Origin: Cellulomonas sp. SG140
Lineage (GTDB): Bacteria > Actinomycetota > Actinomycetes > Actinomycetales > Cellulomonadaceae
Direction of reading: 5' to 3'
DNA: 64,000 bases
Assembly (NCBI RefSeq): GCF_025770785.1
Contig: NZ_JANZLA010000005.1
Span: forward strand, 190,679 to 254,678
This document shows, piece after piece, positions 1-8,881 of the stretch (positions are counted from its first letter, which is position 1; every line of letters starts with the position of its first letter). The notes under the pieces are model-generated. The model was not told the origin of the DNA. It saw only the letters and a program-made list of their open reading frames with translations, and did not search any database. Position numbers and translations under genes: made by a program.

Positions 1-574
1 CTGTGGTCGGCTCGTCGGCGATCACCAGGCCCGGGTTGAGCACCAGGGCCTGCGCGATGACGATGCGCTGCTTCTGGCCGCCGGAGAACTGGTGCGGGTA
101 GTGCTTGGCGCGCTCCTCCGGGTCCGGGATGCCGACCCGGCGCAGCACGTCGACGGCCTCGCGGTGGGCCTCCGCGCGCGTGAGCCGGCGGTGGGCGCGC
201 AGCCCCTCGGCGATCTGCCAGCCGACGGGGAACACCGGGTTCAGCGCGGTGGACGGCTCCTGGAACACCATCGCGGCGTCGCGCCCACGCACCTCGCGCA
301 GCCGTGCCGGGCTGAGGGCGAGGACGTCGGAGGAGGCCGCGTCGTCGTTGCGGCGCAGCACGACGGCGCCCGACGCCAGCGCCGTCTCGGGCAGCAGCCC
401 CAGGATCGACCGCGCCGTCACCGTCTTGCCCGACCCGGACTCGCCGACGATGGCGAGCACCTGGCCGGGCTCGACCCGCAGGCTGACCCCGCGGACCGCC
501 GCGACGTCACCCGCGTCGGTGGCGAACGTGACCTTCAGGTCCCGGACGTCGATCACGGGCTCCTGCGCGCTCAT
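1..574 (-). CDS. Peptide ABC transporter ATP-binding protein (OppD/DppD type), 3' end cut by window
   Basis: This is the ATPase subunit of a peptide-type importer. It acts on the cytoplasmic face and powers the two permeases encoded just before it. About 191 codons are visible. They show Walker A GESGSGKT (residues 44-51), signature FSGGQKQR (about 161-168) and Walker B LVIADEPT near the window edge, so the last third of the protein is outside. The ATG overlaps the stop codon of the permease gene as ATGA. An OppF-type partner ATPase would be expected next but lies outside the window. The substrate (di- or oligopeptide, or nickel) cannot be told from this subunit. Confidence 0.93.
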   Translation of the reverse strand, partial: MSAQEPVIDVRDLKVTFATDAGDVAAVRGVSLRVEPGQVLAIVGESGSGKTVTARSILGLLPETALASGAVVLRRNDDAASSDVLALSPARLREVRGRDAAMVFQEPSTALNPVFPVGWQIAEGLRAHRRLTRAEAHREAVDVLRRVGIPDPEERAKHYPHQFSGGQKQRIVIAQALVLNPGLVIADEPTT

Positions 575-1719
575 CGGGCACCTCCCGTCGTCTCGTCGTG
601 CGAACCGGCCTGGCCGGCCGAACCGATCCGGCCGCCGGACCGGGCCTCGTCGGCCACCGGCGGCGCATCCAGCGGATCGACCTCGACCACGTCCGCCTCG
701 GACTGCACCGCCGCCCGTACGCCGCGCCGACCGGCCGCCCGGCGGGTGCGCAGCCGCGGGTCGGCCAGGTCGTTGAGCGACTCGCCGACCAGCGTGACGC
801 CGAGCACCGTGAGCACGATGGCGACGCCGGGGAACACCGAGGTCCACCAGATGCCGCTGGTCACGTCGGACAGGGCCTTGTTCAGGTCGTAGCCCCACTC
901 GGCAGCCGCGGACGGCTCGATGCCGAACCCGAGGAAGCCGAGGCCGGCCAGCGTGAGGATCGCCTCGGAGCAGTTGAGCGTGACGATCAGCGGCAGCGTC
1001 CGCACCGAGTTGCGCAGCACGTGGCGCACCATGATCCGGGCCGGCGGCGTGCCGATCACCTTGGCCGCCTCGACGAAGGCCTCCGCCTTGACCCGCACCA
1101 CCTCGGACCGCACCACGCGGAAGTACTGCGGCACGAAGACGACGGTGATGGAGATGGCCGCGGCGAGGATGCCGCCCCACATCGACGACTGCCCCCGGCT
1201 GATCACGATGGCCGCGACGATCGCGAGCAGCAGCGTCGGGAACGCGTAGATCGCATCCGCGACCACGACGAGCACCCGGTCGATCCACCCGCCGAAGTAC
1301 CCGGACACCAGCCCGAGGGCGATGCCGGCGAAGATCGACAGCACCACGGCGACGAGCATCACCAGCAGGGCGGTGCGGGAGCCCCACACCACGCGCGACA
1401 GCACGTCGTACCCGCCCACGGTGGTGCCGAGCAGGTGCTCGGCGGAGGGCGGCTTCTGTGCGCCGAACGCCACGGAGCCGCTGCGCAGCTGCGAGCCGCC
1501 GTACGGGGCGATCAGCGGGGCGAAGACCGCCGTGACCAGGAAGATCCCGGTGATCACCACGCCGGCGACCAGCATGCCGCGCTGCAGTCCGACGCTGGTG
1601 CGCAGCTGGCGCACCACGGGCAGCCGCTTCCAGAGCGGTCCACGGGTGGGAAGGGCGTCGACGGGGATGTCTGCCGGGTCGGCGGGGGTGTCGTTCGGGA
1701 CGGAGACGTCGGCGGTCAT
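571..1719 (-). CDS. Peptide ABC transporter permease (OppC/DppC type)
   Basis: Second inner-membrane permease of the peptide importer, 382 residues. A soluble N-terminal stretch of about 70 residues precedes the first membrane segment (LVAGVVITGIFLVTAVFAPLI). Further segments follow, with the binding-protein-dependent EAA-type loop near EAAKVIGTPPARI. The start is the ATG that overlaps the upstream permease stop (ATGA), and its own stop overlaps the ATPase start, so the three genes are translationally coupled. The frame stays open upstream of this ATG, but that part lies inside the preceding permease gene. Confidence 0.93.
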   Translation of the reverse strand: MTADVSVPNDTPADPADIPVDALPTRGPLWKRLPVVRQLRTSVGLQRGMLVAGVVITGIFLVTAVFAPLIAPYGGSQLRSGSVAFGAQKPPSAEHLLGTTVGGYDVLSRVVWGSRTALLVMLVAVVLSIFAGIALGLVSGYFGGWIDRVLVVVADAIYAFPTLLLAIVAAIVISRGQSSMWGGILAAAISITVVFVPQYFRVVRSEVVRVKAEAFVEAAKVIGTPPARIMVRHVLRNSVRTLPLIVTLNCSEAILTLAGLGFLGFGIEPSAAAEWGYDLNKALSDVTSGIWWTSVFPGVAIVLTVLGVTLVGESLNDLADPRLRTRRAAGRRGVRAAVQSEADVVEVDPLDAPPVADEARSGGRIGSAGQAGSHDETTGGAR

Positions 1720-2816
1720 CAGTAACGGATCCTCGGGTCGACCAGGGCGGCGATGACGTCGACCACGAAGTTGGTCACCGCCACGATGACGGCGAGCAGG
1801 GCCACCATGCCCTGCACCGCCACGAAGTCCCGGGCCAGCAGGTACTGCACCAGCTGGAAGCCCAGGCCCTTCCACTCGAACGTCGTCTCGGTCAGCACCG
1901 CACCGCCCAGCAGCATGGCCACCTGCAGACCGATCACCGTGATGATCGGCACCAGCGCGGGCCGCCAGGCGTGCGTGCGCAGCAGCCGCCGCTCCGAGAC
2001 GCCGCGGGAGCGCGCCGCCTCCACGTAGCCGGTCTGCAGCGTGCCGATCACGTTGGTGCGGACCAGCCGCAGGAACACGCCGGCGGTCAGCAGGCCGAGC
2101 GCCACGGCGGGCAGCACCGCGTGCTGCAGCACGTCGCCGACCACCGCGGGGTCGCCGGTGGAGATCGCGTCGATCAGGTAGATGCCGGTGCCCGCGCCCT
2201 GCGTCTTCATGGTGAGGATCGAGCGCGTCGTCGCGCGACCCGCCACCGGCAGCACGTTGAGCCACACGGCGAACACGAGCTTGAGCACCATGCCGGCGAA
2301 GAAGACGGGGGTGGCGTAGGCGAGGATCGCCGAGACGCGCAGCACGGCGTCGGGGCCCTTGTCCCGCCGAGCCGCAGCGATGCGGCCGAGCGGGATGCCG
2401 ATGAGGAACGCCACCACCAGGGCGTACACGGCGAGCTCCAGCGTCGCCGACCCGAACGTGGTGAGCACCTGCGTCACCGGACGGTGGTCCGTGATCGTGG
2501 TGCCGAAGTCGCCGTGGGCGATGCCGGACACGTAGTGCCAGTACTGCACCAGGATCGGCTTGTCGTACCCGGCGGCGTGGATGCGTTCCTTGAGCTGCTC
2601 GGGCCCGAGCCGGCCGCCGAGGGCCGCGGTGATCGGGTCACCCGTCGACCGCATCAGCACGAAGACGACGGTGACCAGGATCAGCACCGTGGGGAAGATC
2701 AGCAGGAACCGCACCAGCAGGTAGCGGCCCAGCCCGCCGCCGCGCTGGCGGGACGCCCCGGTGGCCGGGGCAGGGTCGGCGGCGGGCTCAGCCGTCGCCA
2801 CGTCGGTTGTGGACAC
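1719..2816 (-). CDS. Peptide ABC transporter permease (OppB/DppB type)
   Basis: First permease of the peptide importer, 365 residues. The OppB layout is clear: a membrane segment near residues 33-55 followed by the LMRSTGDP stretch, a long periplasmic region, then a core with the EAARSRGVSERRLLRTHA coupling loop. The N-terminal 30 residues are Ala/Pro/Thr-rich, longer than in typical OppB. The gene is separated from the solute-binding-protein gene by 114 bases that hold a hairpin, and it overlaps the next permease by four bases. Confidence 0.93.
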   Translation of the reverse strand: MSTTDVATAEPAADPAPATGASRQRGGGLGRYLLVRFLLIFPTVLILVTVVFVLMRSTGDPITAALGGRLGPEQLKERIHAAGYDKPILVQYWHYVSGIAHGDFGTTITDHRPVTQVLTTFGSATLELAVYALVVAFLIGIPLGRIAAARRDKGPDAVLRVSAILAYATPVFFAGMVLKLVFAVWLNVLPVAGRATTRSILTMKTQGAGTGIYLIDAISTGDPAVVGDVLQHAVLPAVALGLLTAGVFLRLVRTNVIGTLQTGYVEAARSRGVSERRLLRTHAWRPALVPIITVIGLQVAMLLGGAVLTETTFEWKGLGFQLVQYLLARDFVAVQGMVALLAVIVAVTNFVVDVIAALVDPRIRY

Positions 2817-2874
2817 GAGGACCTCGAGGAAGCAGGCGGCGCGATGCCGCGCGGACGTGCTGGAGGACGGGCAG

Positions 2875-2911
2875 GGGGGCGGCCCCCTCGACGTGCGAGG
2901 AGACCGCCCCC
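2875..2911 (-). promoter_or_regulatory. Intercistronic hairpin between binding-protein and permease genes
   Basis: Two-tier hairpin: outer arms GGGGGCGG (2875-2882) and CCGCCCCC (2904-2911), inner arms CCTCG (2886-2890) and CGAGG (2896-2900) with a five-base loop. It sits in the only real gap of the operon, just after the abundant binding-protein gene. In many importer operons such structures stop or trim the message so that more binding protein than permease is made. That role is inferred here. Confidence 0.55.
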
Positions 2912-2930
2912 GTCAGCCGGGAGTCGTCCG

Positions 2931-4580
2931 TCAGCTCTTGGACAGGGCGCCGTAGCGGAACTTGAAGGACGCGTCGAGCGTGTCCTTCGCACCCTGCACG
3001 TTCTTGCCGACCACCGCGACCTGGGCACCCTGCAGCAGCGGCACGGTGGACAGGTCCTTGGCGACGGCGTCCTGGATCTGCTGGATCAGGGCCGTGCGGG
3101 CCGACGCGTCCGTCGTGGTGGCCTGCTGCTGGATCAGCTGGTCCACCGTCGGGTTGTCGTAGTGGTTCTTCAGGAAGCCGCCCTGCAGGAAGAACGGCGT
3201 CAGGTAGTTGTCGGCGTCCGAGTAGTCCGGGAACCAGCCGAGCTGGTACTCGGGGTAGACGTCCGAGGTGCGGTCCTTGGAGTACTGCTGCCACTCGGTG
3301 CTCTGCAGGTTCACCTTGAACAGGCCCGAGCTCTCCAGCTGGTCCTTGAGCAGGGCGTACTCGTCCGCGGACGACGGGCCGTAGTGCGCCGGCGTGTACT
3401 GCAGGTTCAGCGTGACCGGGGTGGTGACGCCCGCGTCGGACAGCGTCTTGGTCGCCTTGTCCTTGTCGGGACCGCCCTTGCCGTCGCCGTACAGACCCTT
3501 GAGCGACTCGGTGGCACCGGTCAGGCCCTGGGCGACGTAGGAGTACAGCGGCGTGTAGGTGCCCTTGTAGACCTGGTCGGCGATCGCCTTGCGGTCGACG
3601 ACGTCGGCGACGGCCTGACGGACCGCGAGCGCCTTGGCGGGGTCGGCCTCGGGAGTCTTCGCGCCGTACGGCTGCGTGTTGAAGTTGAAGACGACGTAGC
3701 GGATCTCGCCGCCGGGACCGTCGACCACCTGCACCTTGCTGTCCGAGCGCAGCGAGTCGATGTCCGTGGCGGACAGGCTGCGGAACGCGACGTCGATGTT
3801 GCCCTGCTGGACGTCCAGCTTCAGGTTGGACGAGTCCGCGTAGTACTGGACGTTGACGTTGGCCGTCTTCGGGGCGCCGTAGATGCCCTGGTAGTCCGGG
3901 TTGGCCTTGTAGGAGATCAGCTCGTTGAGCGTGTAGCTGGTGATCACGTACGGGCCGGCGAAGGCGTTCGCCTTGACGATGTCCGCGTCCGGGGTCAGCG
4001 CCGTCGGGGAGAACACCTTCTCGTCGACGATCGGGCCGGCGGGGCTGGACAGGACCTGCGGGAACGTCTGGTCGTTGGGGGACTTCAGGTGGAAGACGAC
4101 CGTGGTGGGGTCCTTCACCTCGGTGCTGTCGAGGTTGAACAGCAGCGAGGACGGGCCGTTCTGGTCGTTGATCTTCAGCACGCGGTCGAACGAGAACTTC
4201 ACCGATGTGGCGGTGAGCGGGTCACCGTTGGCGAACTTCAGGTTCGGCTTCAGCTTGACCGTGTACTCGGTGGGGCTGGTGAACGAGGCGGACTGCGCGA
4301 TGTCGGGCTTGACGTCCGGGCTGCCGTACGGGGTGTTCATCAGGAAGGGGAACACCTGGTTGATCACGGCGAAGGAGCCGTTGTCGTACTCGCCGGCCGG
4401 GTCGATCGTCGTGATCTTGTCCGTGGTCCCGATGGTCAGCGCGGTGCTGGAGCCGCCGGTGGAACCCGTGGTCGCGTTCGCGCCGCTCTTGCCGTTGCTG
4501 CACGCGGCGAGCAGGAGCGTGGTCGCCGCAAGCCCAGCCGTGATCGCCCACACACGGCGACGTGTCGTCGCGGATGTCAT
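2931..4580 (-). CDS. Peptide ABC transporter solute-binding lipoprotein (OppA/DppA, family 5)
   Basis: Extracellular peptide-binding protein, 549 residues, a normal length for family 5. It has a lipoprotein signal peptide ending in the lipobox LLAAC at about residue 26, followed by a Gly/Ser/Thr linker. Family-5 motifs include the GSFAVINQVFPFLM stretch near the N-terminus, the DIVKANAFAGPYVI region and repeated Tyr/Trp-rich segments. It is first in the operon and is followed by two permeases and at least one ATPase. The ligand cannot be predicted from sequence alone. The 164 bases upstream must hold the operon promoter. Confidence 0.92.
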   Translation of the reverse strand: MTSATTRRRVWAITAGLAATTLLLAACSNGKSGANATTGSTGGSSTALTIGTTDKITTIDPAGEYDNGSFAVINQVFPFLMNTPYGSPDVKPDIAQSASFTSPTEYTVKLKPNLKFANGDPLTATSVKFSFDRVLKINDQNGPSSLLFNLDSTEVKDPTTVVFHLKSPNDQTFPQVLSSPAGPIVDEKVFSPTALTPDADIVKANAFAGPYVITSYTLNELISYKANPDYQGIYGAPKTANVNVQYYADSSNLKLDVQQGNIDVAFRSLSATDIDSLRSDSKVQVVDGPGGEIRYVVFNFNTQPYGAKTPEADPAKALAVRQAVADVVDRKAIADQVYKGTYTPLYSYVAQGLTGATESLKGLYGDGKGGPDKDKATKTLSDAGVTTPVTLNLQYTPAHYGPSSADEYALLKDQLESSGLFKVNLQSTEWQQYSKDRTSDVYPEYQLGWFPDYSDADNYLTPFFLQGGFLKNHYDNPTVDQLIQQQATTTDASARTALIQQIQDAVAKDLSTVPLLQGAQVAVVGKNVQGAKDTLDASFKFRYGALSKS

Positions 4581-4682
4581 CCGCCACCTCTTTCGTCGTT
4601 GCTCGATCGCCTCGCGCCCCGCGCGACGGCGTCCCCACGCGCCCCGAGCGGGCGCGCACCGCCTCAGGAGAGCACGGGACGT

Positions 4683-4696
4683 TTACCGACCGGTAA
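4683..4696. promoter_or_regulatory. Candidate operator upstream of the peptide importer operon
   Basis: Perfect inverted repeat TTACCG-AC-CGGTAA, 103-116 bases upstream of the binding-protein ATG and inside the only non-coding gap before it. It is AT-richer than its surroundings. No regulator gene is adjacent, so the binding protein is unknown. Confidence 0.35.
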
Positions 4697-4744
4697 CCCG
4701 ATGATCACGAACGGGTCTCGGTCCGCGATCCGAGGGGAGAAATC

Positions 4745-5275
4745 TCAGGATCTGGACGCCGTGGCCGCCACGGGCGCGTTCTCCAGGTCGAGCAGTCGCT
4801 GCTTGCGCACCAGTCCGCCGGCGTACCCGGTGAGCGCCCCGCCGGTGCCGACCACCCGGTGGCACGGCACCACGACGCACAGCGGGTTGCGGCCGATGGC
4901 GGCGCCGACCGCCCGGACCGCCGTCGGCCGGCCCAGCTCGCGGGCCACCTCGGCGTAGGTGCGCGTCTCGCCGTACGGGATGCGGGCGAGCGCGTCCCAC
5001 ACCTGGCGCTGGAAGGCGGTGCCGACGGGTGACCGCGGCACGTCCAGGGAGCGCCGCGTGCCGGCGAAGTACTGCTCGAGCTGGTCGGCCGTCTCGGTGA
5101 GGACCGCCTCGGCGCGATCCGCGTCCGGGCCGGCGGGGACCTTGACGGCGGGGCCGAACCGCTCGTCGGCGGGACGGTAGCGCTGGTCCTGCATGTACAG
5201 GCCGGCCAGGCGACCCTCGTCGTCCGCCACCAGGGTGAGCGGGCCGAGCGGGGAGTCGACGACGGTGTGGATCAT
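4745..5275 (-). CDS. ogt: Methylated-DNA--protein-cysteine methyltransferase (Ogt)
   Basis: Suicide repair protein that takes the alkyl group from O6-alkylguanine (and O4-alkylthymine) onto its own cysteine; 176 residues, the usual size. The active-site motif VVPCHRVVG is intact, preceded by the winged-helix region FQRQVWDALARIPYGETRTYAEVA and the arginine-finger segment PTAVRAVGAAIGRNP. The ATG overlaps the stop of the Ada-AlkA gene (ATGA), so the direct-reversal and excision enzymes are made together and presumably induced together by alkylation damage. Confidence 0.95.
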   Translation of the reverse strand: MIHTVVDSPLGPLTLVADDEGRLAGLYMQDQRYRPADERFGPAVKVPAGPDADRAEAVLTETADQLEQYFAGTRRSLDVPRSPVGTAFQRQVWDALARIPYGETRTYAEVARELGRPTAVRAVGAAIGRNPLCVVVPCHRVVGTGGALTGYAGGLVRKQRLLDLENAPVAATASRS

Positions 5276-6879
5276 CACAGGACCTCCGATGCGTGGTGCG
5301 GGTTCCGGGGCCGGTCGGGCAGATCGGTGTCCGGGAGCTGGTTGACGGCGTGGGTGCCGGTGGCCCACAGGTGCTGCACGGCATAGGCGCGCCACGGTGA
5401 CCACGCGCGCGACTCCTGCTCGAGGGCGGCCGGTGAGGTGGGCAGCCCGAGGCGCCGGGCGGCCTGCCGCACACCGAGGTCGCCGGGCAGGAAGGCGTCG
5501 GGGTCGCCGAGCGCCCGCATGGCGACGGTCTCGACGGTCCACGGCCCGATGCCGGGCAGCGCCGCCAGCGCCGCGCGGGCGGCCGGGCGGCCGGCGCCGG
5601 CGTCGAGCACCACGTCGCCGTCGGCGAGCGCGCGGGCCAGTCCGAGCAGCGTGTCCCGACGCGACGCCGGCATGGCGAGAAGCCCCGCGGTGACCGCCTC
5701 GTCGGCGAGCAGCTGGGCCGGGCGCGGGAACAGGTGGGTCAGGCCGCCGTCGGGGTCCGCGACCGGGGTCCCGAGCGCCGCCACGAGCCGGCCGGCGTGC
5801 GTGCGCGCCGCCGACGTGGACACCTGCTGACCGATCACCGCGCGCAGCGCCATCGCCTCGGGGTCGAGGGTGCGCGGCACCCGTCGCCCCCGGGACGCGC
5901 GGACGAGCGGCCGCAGCCGGCGGTCCGCGGACAGCGCCTCGTCGATCGCCACGGGGTCGGCGTCGAGGTCCAGCAGCCGGCGTGTGCGGGCCACCGCTGC
6001 CGGCAGGTCCCGCAGGTCGGTCAGGCGCACGGTCACCGGGAAGGCGCCCTCCCGCGGCGGGTGCACGGCGACCACCCCAGGGCCGTGCGGCAGCGGCACG
6101 GTGGAGCGGTAGGCGCCGCCGCGGTACTCCTCCACGCCCGGGACCGCGGTCGCCACCAGGTGGCCGAGCAGGTTCGACGGGTCCAGGGGCAGCCGGTAGG
6201 CGAGCCGCAACGACAGCGCCCCCGGACGGCTCGGTGCACGACGGGAGGCCGCCGCGCGCAGCTCGGTGGGCGTCAGCGCGTACGTCGCCCGGACGGCGTC
6301 GTTGAACGCCCGCACGGAGGCGTAGCCGGCGGCGAAGGCGACGTCGGTCATCGGCAGCTGGGTCGACTCGACCAGGGTGCGGGCGGTCTGTGCGCGGCGG
6401 GCCGCCGCGAGGGCCAGCGGCCCGGCTCCGAGCTCGCCCTGCAGCAGCCGCTCCAGCTGGCGGGTGCTGTAGCCGACCGCGGCGGCCAGCGCCGGCACGC
6501 CGCCGCGGTCCACCAACCCGTCCTCGATCAGCCGCATCGCCCGGGCCACCACGTCCGAGCGCACGTCCCACGCGGGTGAGCCGGGGCTGGCGTCGGGGCG
6601 GCAGCGCTTGCAGGCGCGGAAGCCGGCCTGCTGGGCGGCCGCCGCGGAGGGGTAGAACCGCATGCGGTCGTCCCGCGGGGTGCGGGCCGGGCAGCTGGGA
6701 CGGCAGTAGATGCCGGTGGAGAGCACCGCCGTGTAGAACCAGCCATCGAAGCGGGGGTCGCGGCTGCGGACGGCCGCGAGGCAGGCGTCGGCGTCGGGGA
6801 TGCCGGGGCGTGGTGCGGTGGTGGCGGCCGGTCGCAGCGCACGCGGCGCGGCGGCCGCGGGAGGGATCGGGGCGGGCAC
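5275..6879 (-). CDS. AdaA-AlkA fusion: methyl-sensing activator plus 3-methyladenine DNA glycosylase
   Basis: 534-residue fusion of a regulator and a repair enzyme. Residues about 28-105 are the Ada zinc domain (FDGWFYTAVLSTGIYCRPSC ... FRACKRCRP), whose first cysteine accepts methyl from DNA phosphotriesters. Residues about 110-190 are an AraC-type helix-turn-helix. The remainder is an AlkA-like glycosylase with the helix-hairpin-helix ALPGIGPWTVETVAMRALGDPDAF and a catalytic aspartate downstream. It has no Ogt domain; that activity is the next gene. The GTG start is tentative because the first 25 residues are low complexity. This fusion is known in actinobacteria, and self-activation of the operon is likely. 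Confidence 0.93.
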   Translation of the reverse strand: MPAPIPPAAAAPRALRPAATTAPRPGIPDADACLAAVRSRDPRFDGWFYTAVLSTGIYCRPSCPARTPRDDRMRFYPSAAAAQQAGFRACKRCRPDASPGSPAWDVRSDVVARAMRLIEDGLVDRGGVPALAAAVGYSTRQLERLLQGELGAGPLALAAARRAQTARTLVESTQLPMTDVAFAAGYASVRAFNDAVRATYALTPTELRAAASRRAPSRPGALSLRLAYRLPLDPSNLLGHLVATAVPGVEEYRGGAYRSTVPLPHGPGVVAVHPPREGAFPVTVRLTDLRDLPAAVARTRRLLDLDADPVAIDEALSADRRLRPLVRASRGRRVPRTLDPEAMALRAVIGQQVSTSAARTHAGRLVAALGTPVADPDGGLTHLFPRPAQLLADEAVTAGLLAMPASRRDTLLGLARALADGDVVLDAGAGRPAARAALAALPGIGPWTVETVAMRALGDPDAFLPGDLGVRQAARRLGLPTSPAALEQESRAWSPWRAYAVQHLWATGTHAVNQLPDTDLPDRPRNPHHASEVL

Positions 6880-6950
6880 GCGTCGATGGTGCGCCCTGTG
6901 CGTCGGCCGGGGCTAGCGAGAATCCGACATCGCGGTGCGGGTGGTGGGGT

Positions 6951-7157
6951 TCAGGACGGTCGGTGCGACCGGCGGAACTCCAGCGCGGTCTGCTGCGCCT
7001 GCGTGTGGACGATGCGGCGGAACGAGTCGTGCAGCAGCTGCTCGCGCGGTGACCCTGCGCACTCCTCGACAGCGGCCAGCCACGCCCGCCGCGCGGCGTG
7101 CACGTCGTCGTCCGTCACCGTCACGCAGAGGTCGTCCCCGGTCTCGTCGCTGGTCAC
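6951..7157 (-). CDS. Small hypothetical protein (68 aa)
   Basis: Unrecognised 68-residue soluble protein. It is acidic at the N-terminus, then has a helix-rich stretch (DDVHAARRAWLAAVEECAG, EQLLHDSFRRIVHTQAQQTALEFRR). Composition is protein-like rather than the Arg/Pro-rich pattern of spurious frames. It has its own ATG and is divergent from the ECF sigma gene, with 159 bases between them. No function can be offered. Confidence 0.6.
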   Translation of the reverse strand: MTSDETGDDLCVTVTDDDVHAARRAWLAAVEECAGSPREQLLHDSFRRIVHTQAQQTALEFRRSHRPS

Positions 7158-7316
7158 CGGCCTATAGTGCCCGGAAGGTGGCCCGCGTTTGGTCGAGTTG
7201 TGGACATCTCACCCGCGAACCACTCGAACGTGGGCGTGTCAAGGGGCGGACAGGACCGTTCCGCGCCCGGCCGGGTGGGCGTCGGCGAGCCTCCCGGCAT
7301 CGGGCATGCTGGGTCC

Positions 7317-7865
7317 GTGCTCGACGACTTCGACGGGGTGCTGGCACGCGCCCGCAGCGGAGCGGGCGAGGCGTTCACCCTCCTGTACGGCGACCTCTCG
7401 AAGCCCGTCGCCGCCTACGTCCGCGCGCAGGGTGTGCGCGAGGTGGAGGACGTGACGAGCGAGGTGTTCCTCGCCGTCTTCACCGGGCTGAGCGGCTTCA
7501 CCGGGGACCAGGCGCACTTCCGGTCCTGGGTGTTCACCATCGCGCACCGTCGGGTGATGGACCACTGGCGCCGCAGCGCCCGCACCGTCCCGCAGGTGCC
7601 GTACGAGCCCGCCGAGGACGACCGGGCCGTGGGCAGCGCCGAGGCGGAGGCGATGGACGTGCTGGGGCACCAGCGGGTGCTCGCGCTGCTGGGCCGGCTG
7701 ACGGGGGAGCAGCAGGAGGTGCTGGTGCTGCGGGTGGTGGCGGACCTCACCGTCGAGCAGGTCGCGGAGGTGGTCGGACGGTCGGAGGGCGCGGTCAAGG
7801 CGCTGCAGCGGCGGGGCCTGGCGACGCTGCGCAAGATGATCGAGACGGAGACCGTGCCCCTATGA
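7317..7865 (+). CDS. ECF-type RNA polymerase sigma factor
   Basis: Alternative sigma factor of 182 residues. The sigma-2 region (DVTSEVFLAVFTGLSGF, SWVFTIAHRRVMDHWRR) and sigma-4 helix-turn-helix (LTGEQQEVLVLRVVADLTVEQVAE, then GRSEGAVKALQRRG) are clear. I chose the GTG at 7317 because translation from it gives the usual N-terminus (VLDDFDGVLARARSGAGEAF); upstream codons in the frame are low complexity. The stop overlaps the ATG of the next gene, a membrane protein, in the arrangement typical of sigma/anti-sigma pairs. Confidence 0.9.
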   Translation: MLDDFDGVLARARSGAGEAFTLLYGDLSKPVAAYVRAQGVREVEDVTSEVFLAVFTGLSGFTGDQAHFRSWVFTIAHRRVMDHWRRSARTVPQVPYEPAEDDRAVGSAEAEAMDVLGHQRVLALLGRLTGEQQEVLVLRVVADLTVEQVAEVVGRSEGAVKALQRRGLATLRKMIETETVPL

Positions 7866-8722
7866 CCGGTTTCGACGATTACGAGGGCATGAGGTCTCAG
7901 GACGACGAGCTGCTGCTCACCGGGCACGCCGTGCCCGGCGACGGCGCCCTCGTGGACCTCCTGGACTCCCTGCGCGCCATGGCGCACGAGCCCGCGCCCG
8001 CACCGACGGCCGAGCTGGCCGCGCTGCTCGAGGCCGGACTGCCGCCGCGCGTCGCGCCCGTGCCGTTCGCCGTGCTGGTGGGACGTGCCGTGCGGCGGCG
8101 CGCCAGCACCGCCGGCCGGTGGATCGGTGGCCTCGGGCTGACCGGCAAGGTGGTGCTCGGCGCGGGGGTCGCGATGGCGGCCGTGACCGGTGCCGCGACC
8201 ATCCCGGCGGTGCCCGACGTGGTGCAGCAGCCGGCCCACACGGTGCTGGTCGACGTCGGCCGCGTCTTCGGCGGTGGTGTCGAGCCCGCACCGGCGCCCA
8301 GCAGCTCCGCCATCGCCCCGCACCGCGACGGCACGCACCGGACGGGACTGCCCGACGACGTCGCCGGGGAGACCACCGGTTCGGTCGGCGACGCGGGTGC
8401 CGAGCCTGCGACGTCCGCGGGAAGCGCCGACGCGAAGGACGGCCGGGACGGCTCACGTCCGGAGCAGGGTCGCTCGCCGGCCGTCGCCGGGACGGGGTCG
8501 CCCGCGGTGGCCGGGCAGGGGACGTCCACCGAGCGCGGCTCGTCCGGCGACCGCACGTCGTCCGGGTCGTCGGGCGACCGCTCGTCGAGCGACCAGGCGC
8601 CCGCGACCAGCTCGAACGACTGGATGACGCGCAAGCAGGACGTCGCTCCTGCGCCGTCGCCCGAGCCGTCGTCGTCCCCCTCGCCGAAGCCCGACGCCAG
8701 CCCGTCGCCGTCCGAGCACTGA
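7862..8722 (+). CDS. Single-pass membrane protein coupled to the ECF sigma gene (possible anti-sigma factor)
   Basis: 286 residues. The cytoplasmic N-terminal 95 residues carry the stretch ALVDLLDSLRAMAHEPAPAPTAELAALL, one membrane segment (about 100-125, GKVVLGAGVAMAAVTGAATI) follows, and the exported C-terminal half is Ser/Pro/Asp-rich with many SSGDR-like units. The ATGA overlap with the sigma gene, the single membrane pass and the small cytoplasmic domain suggest an anti-sigma factor. No ZAS zinc motif (HxxxCxxC) is present, so this is inferred from context. Confidence 0.75.
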   Translation: MTGFDDYEGMRSQDDELLLTGHAVPGDGALVDLLDSLRAMAHEPAPAPTAELAALLEAGLPPRVAPVPFAVLVGRAVRRRASTAGRWIGGLGLTGKVVLGAGVAMAAVTGAATIPAVPDVVQQPAHTVLVDVGRVFGGGVEPAPAPSSSAIAPHRDGTHRTGLPDDVAGETTGSVGDAGAEPATSAGSADAKDGRDGSRPEQGRSPAVAGTGSPAVAGQGTSTERGSSGDRTSSGSSGDRSSSDQAPATSSNDWMTRKQDVAPAPSPEPSSSPSPKPDASPSPSEH

Positions 8723-8881
8723 GCCGCCTCGAGCGCGTCGCGCGGATCCGGCCGGAGAAATCTCGACGGACCCCGTAACCCTCCGCGGGGCACCTGCGAT
8801 TGCGGGGGTGAGGGCGGCACGAGCCGCCGGACAGACGGCGCGGTCCCGACGGACCACGCTCCTGCGAACCGGAGGAATCAC

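Noticed and set aside
1971..4958. Nearly 1000-codon plus-strand frame opposite the peptide importer genes
   Set aside because: Composition is Arg/His/Gly/Val-biased and crosses several real genes and their gaps; an antisense shadow.
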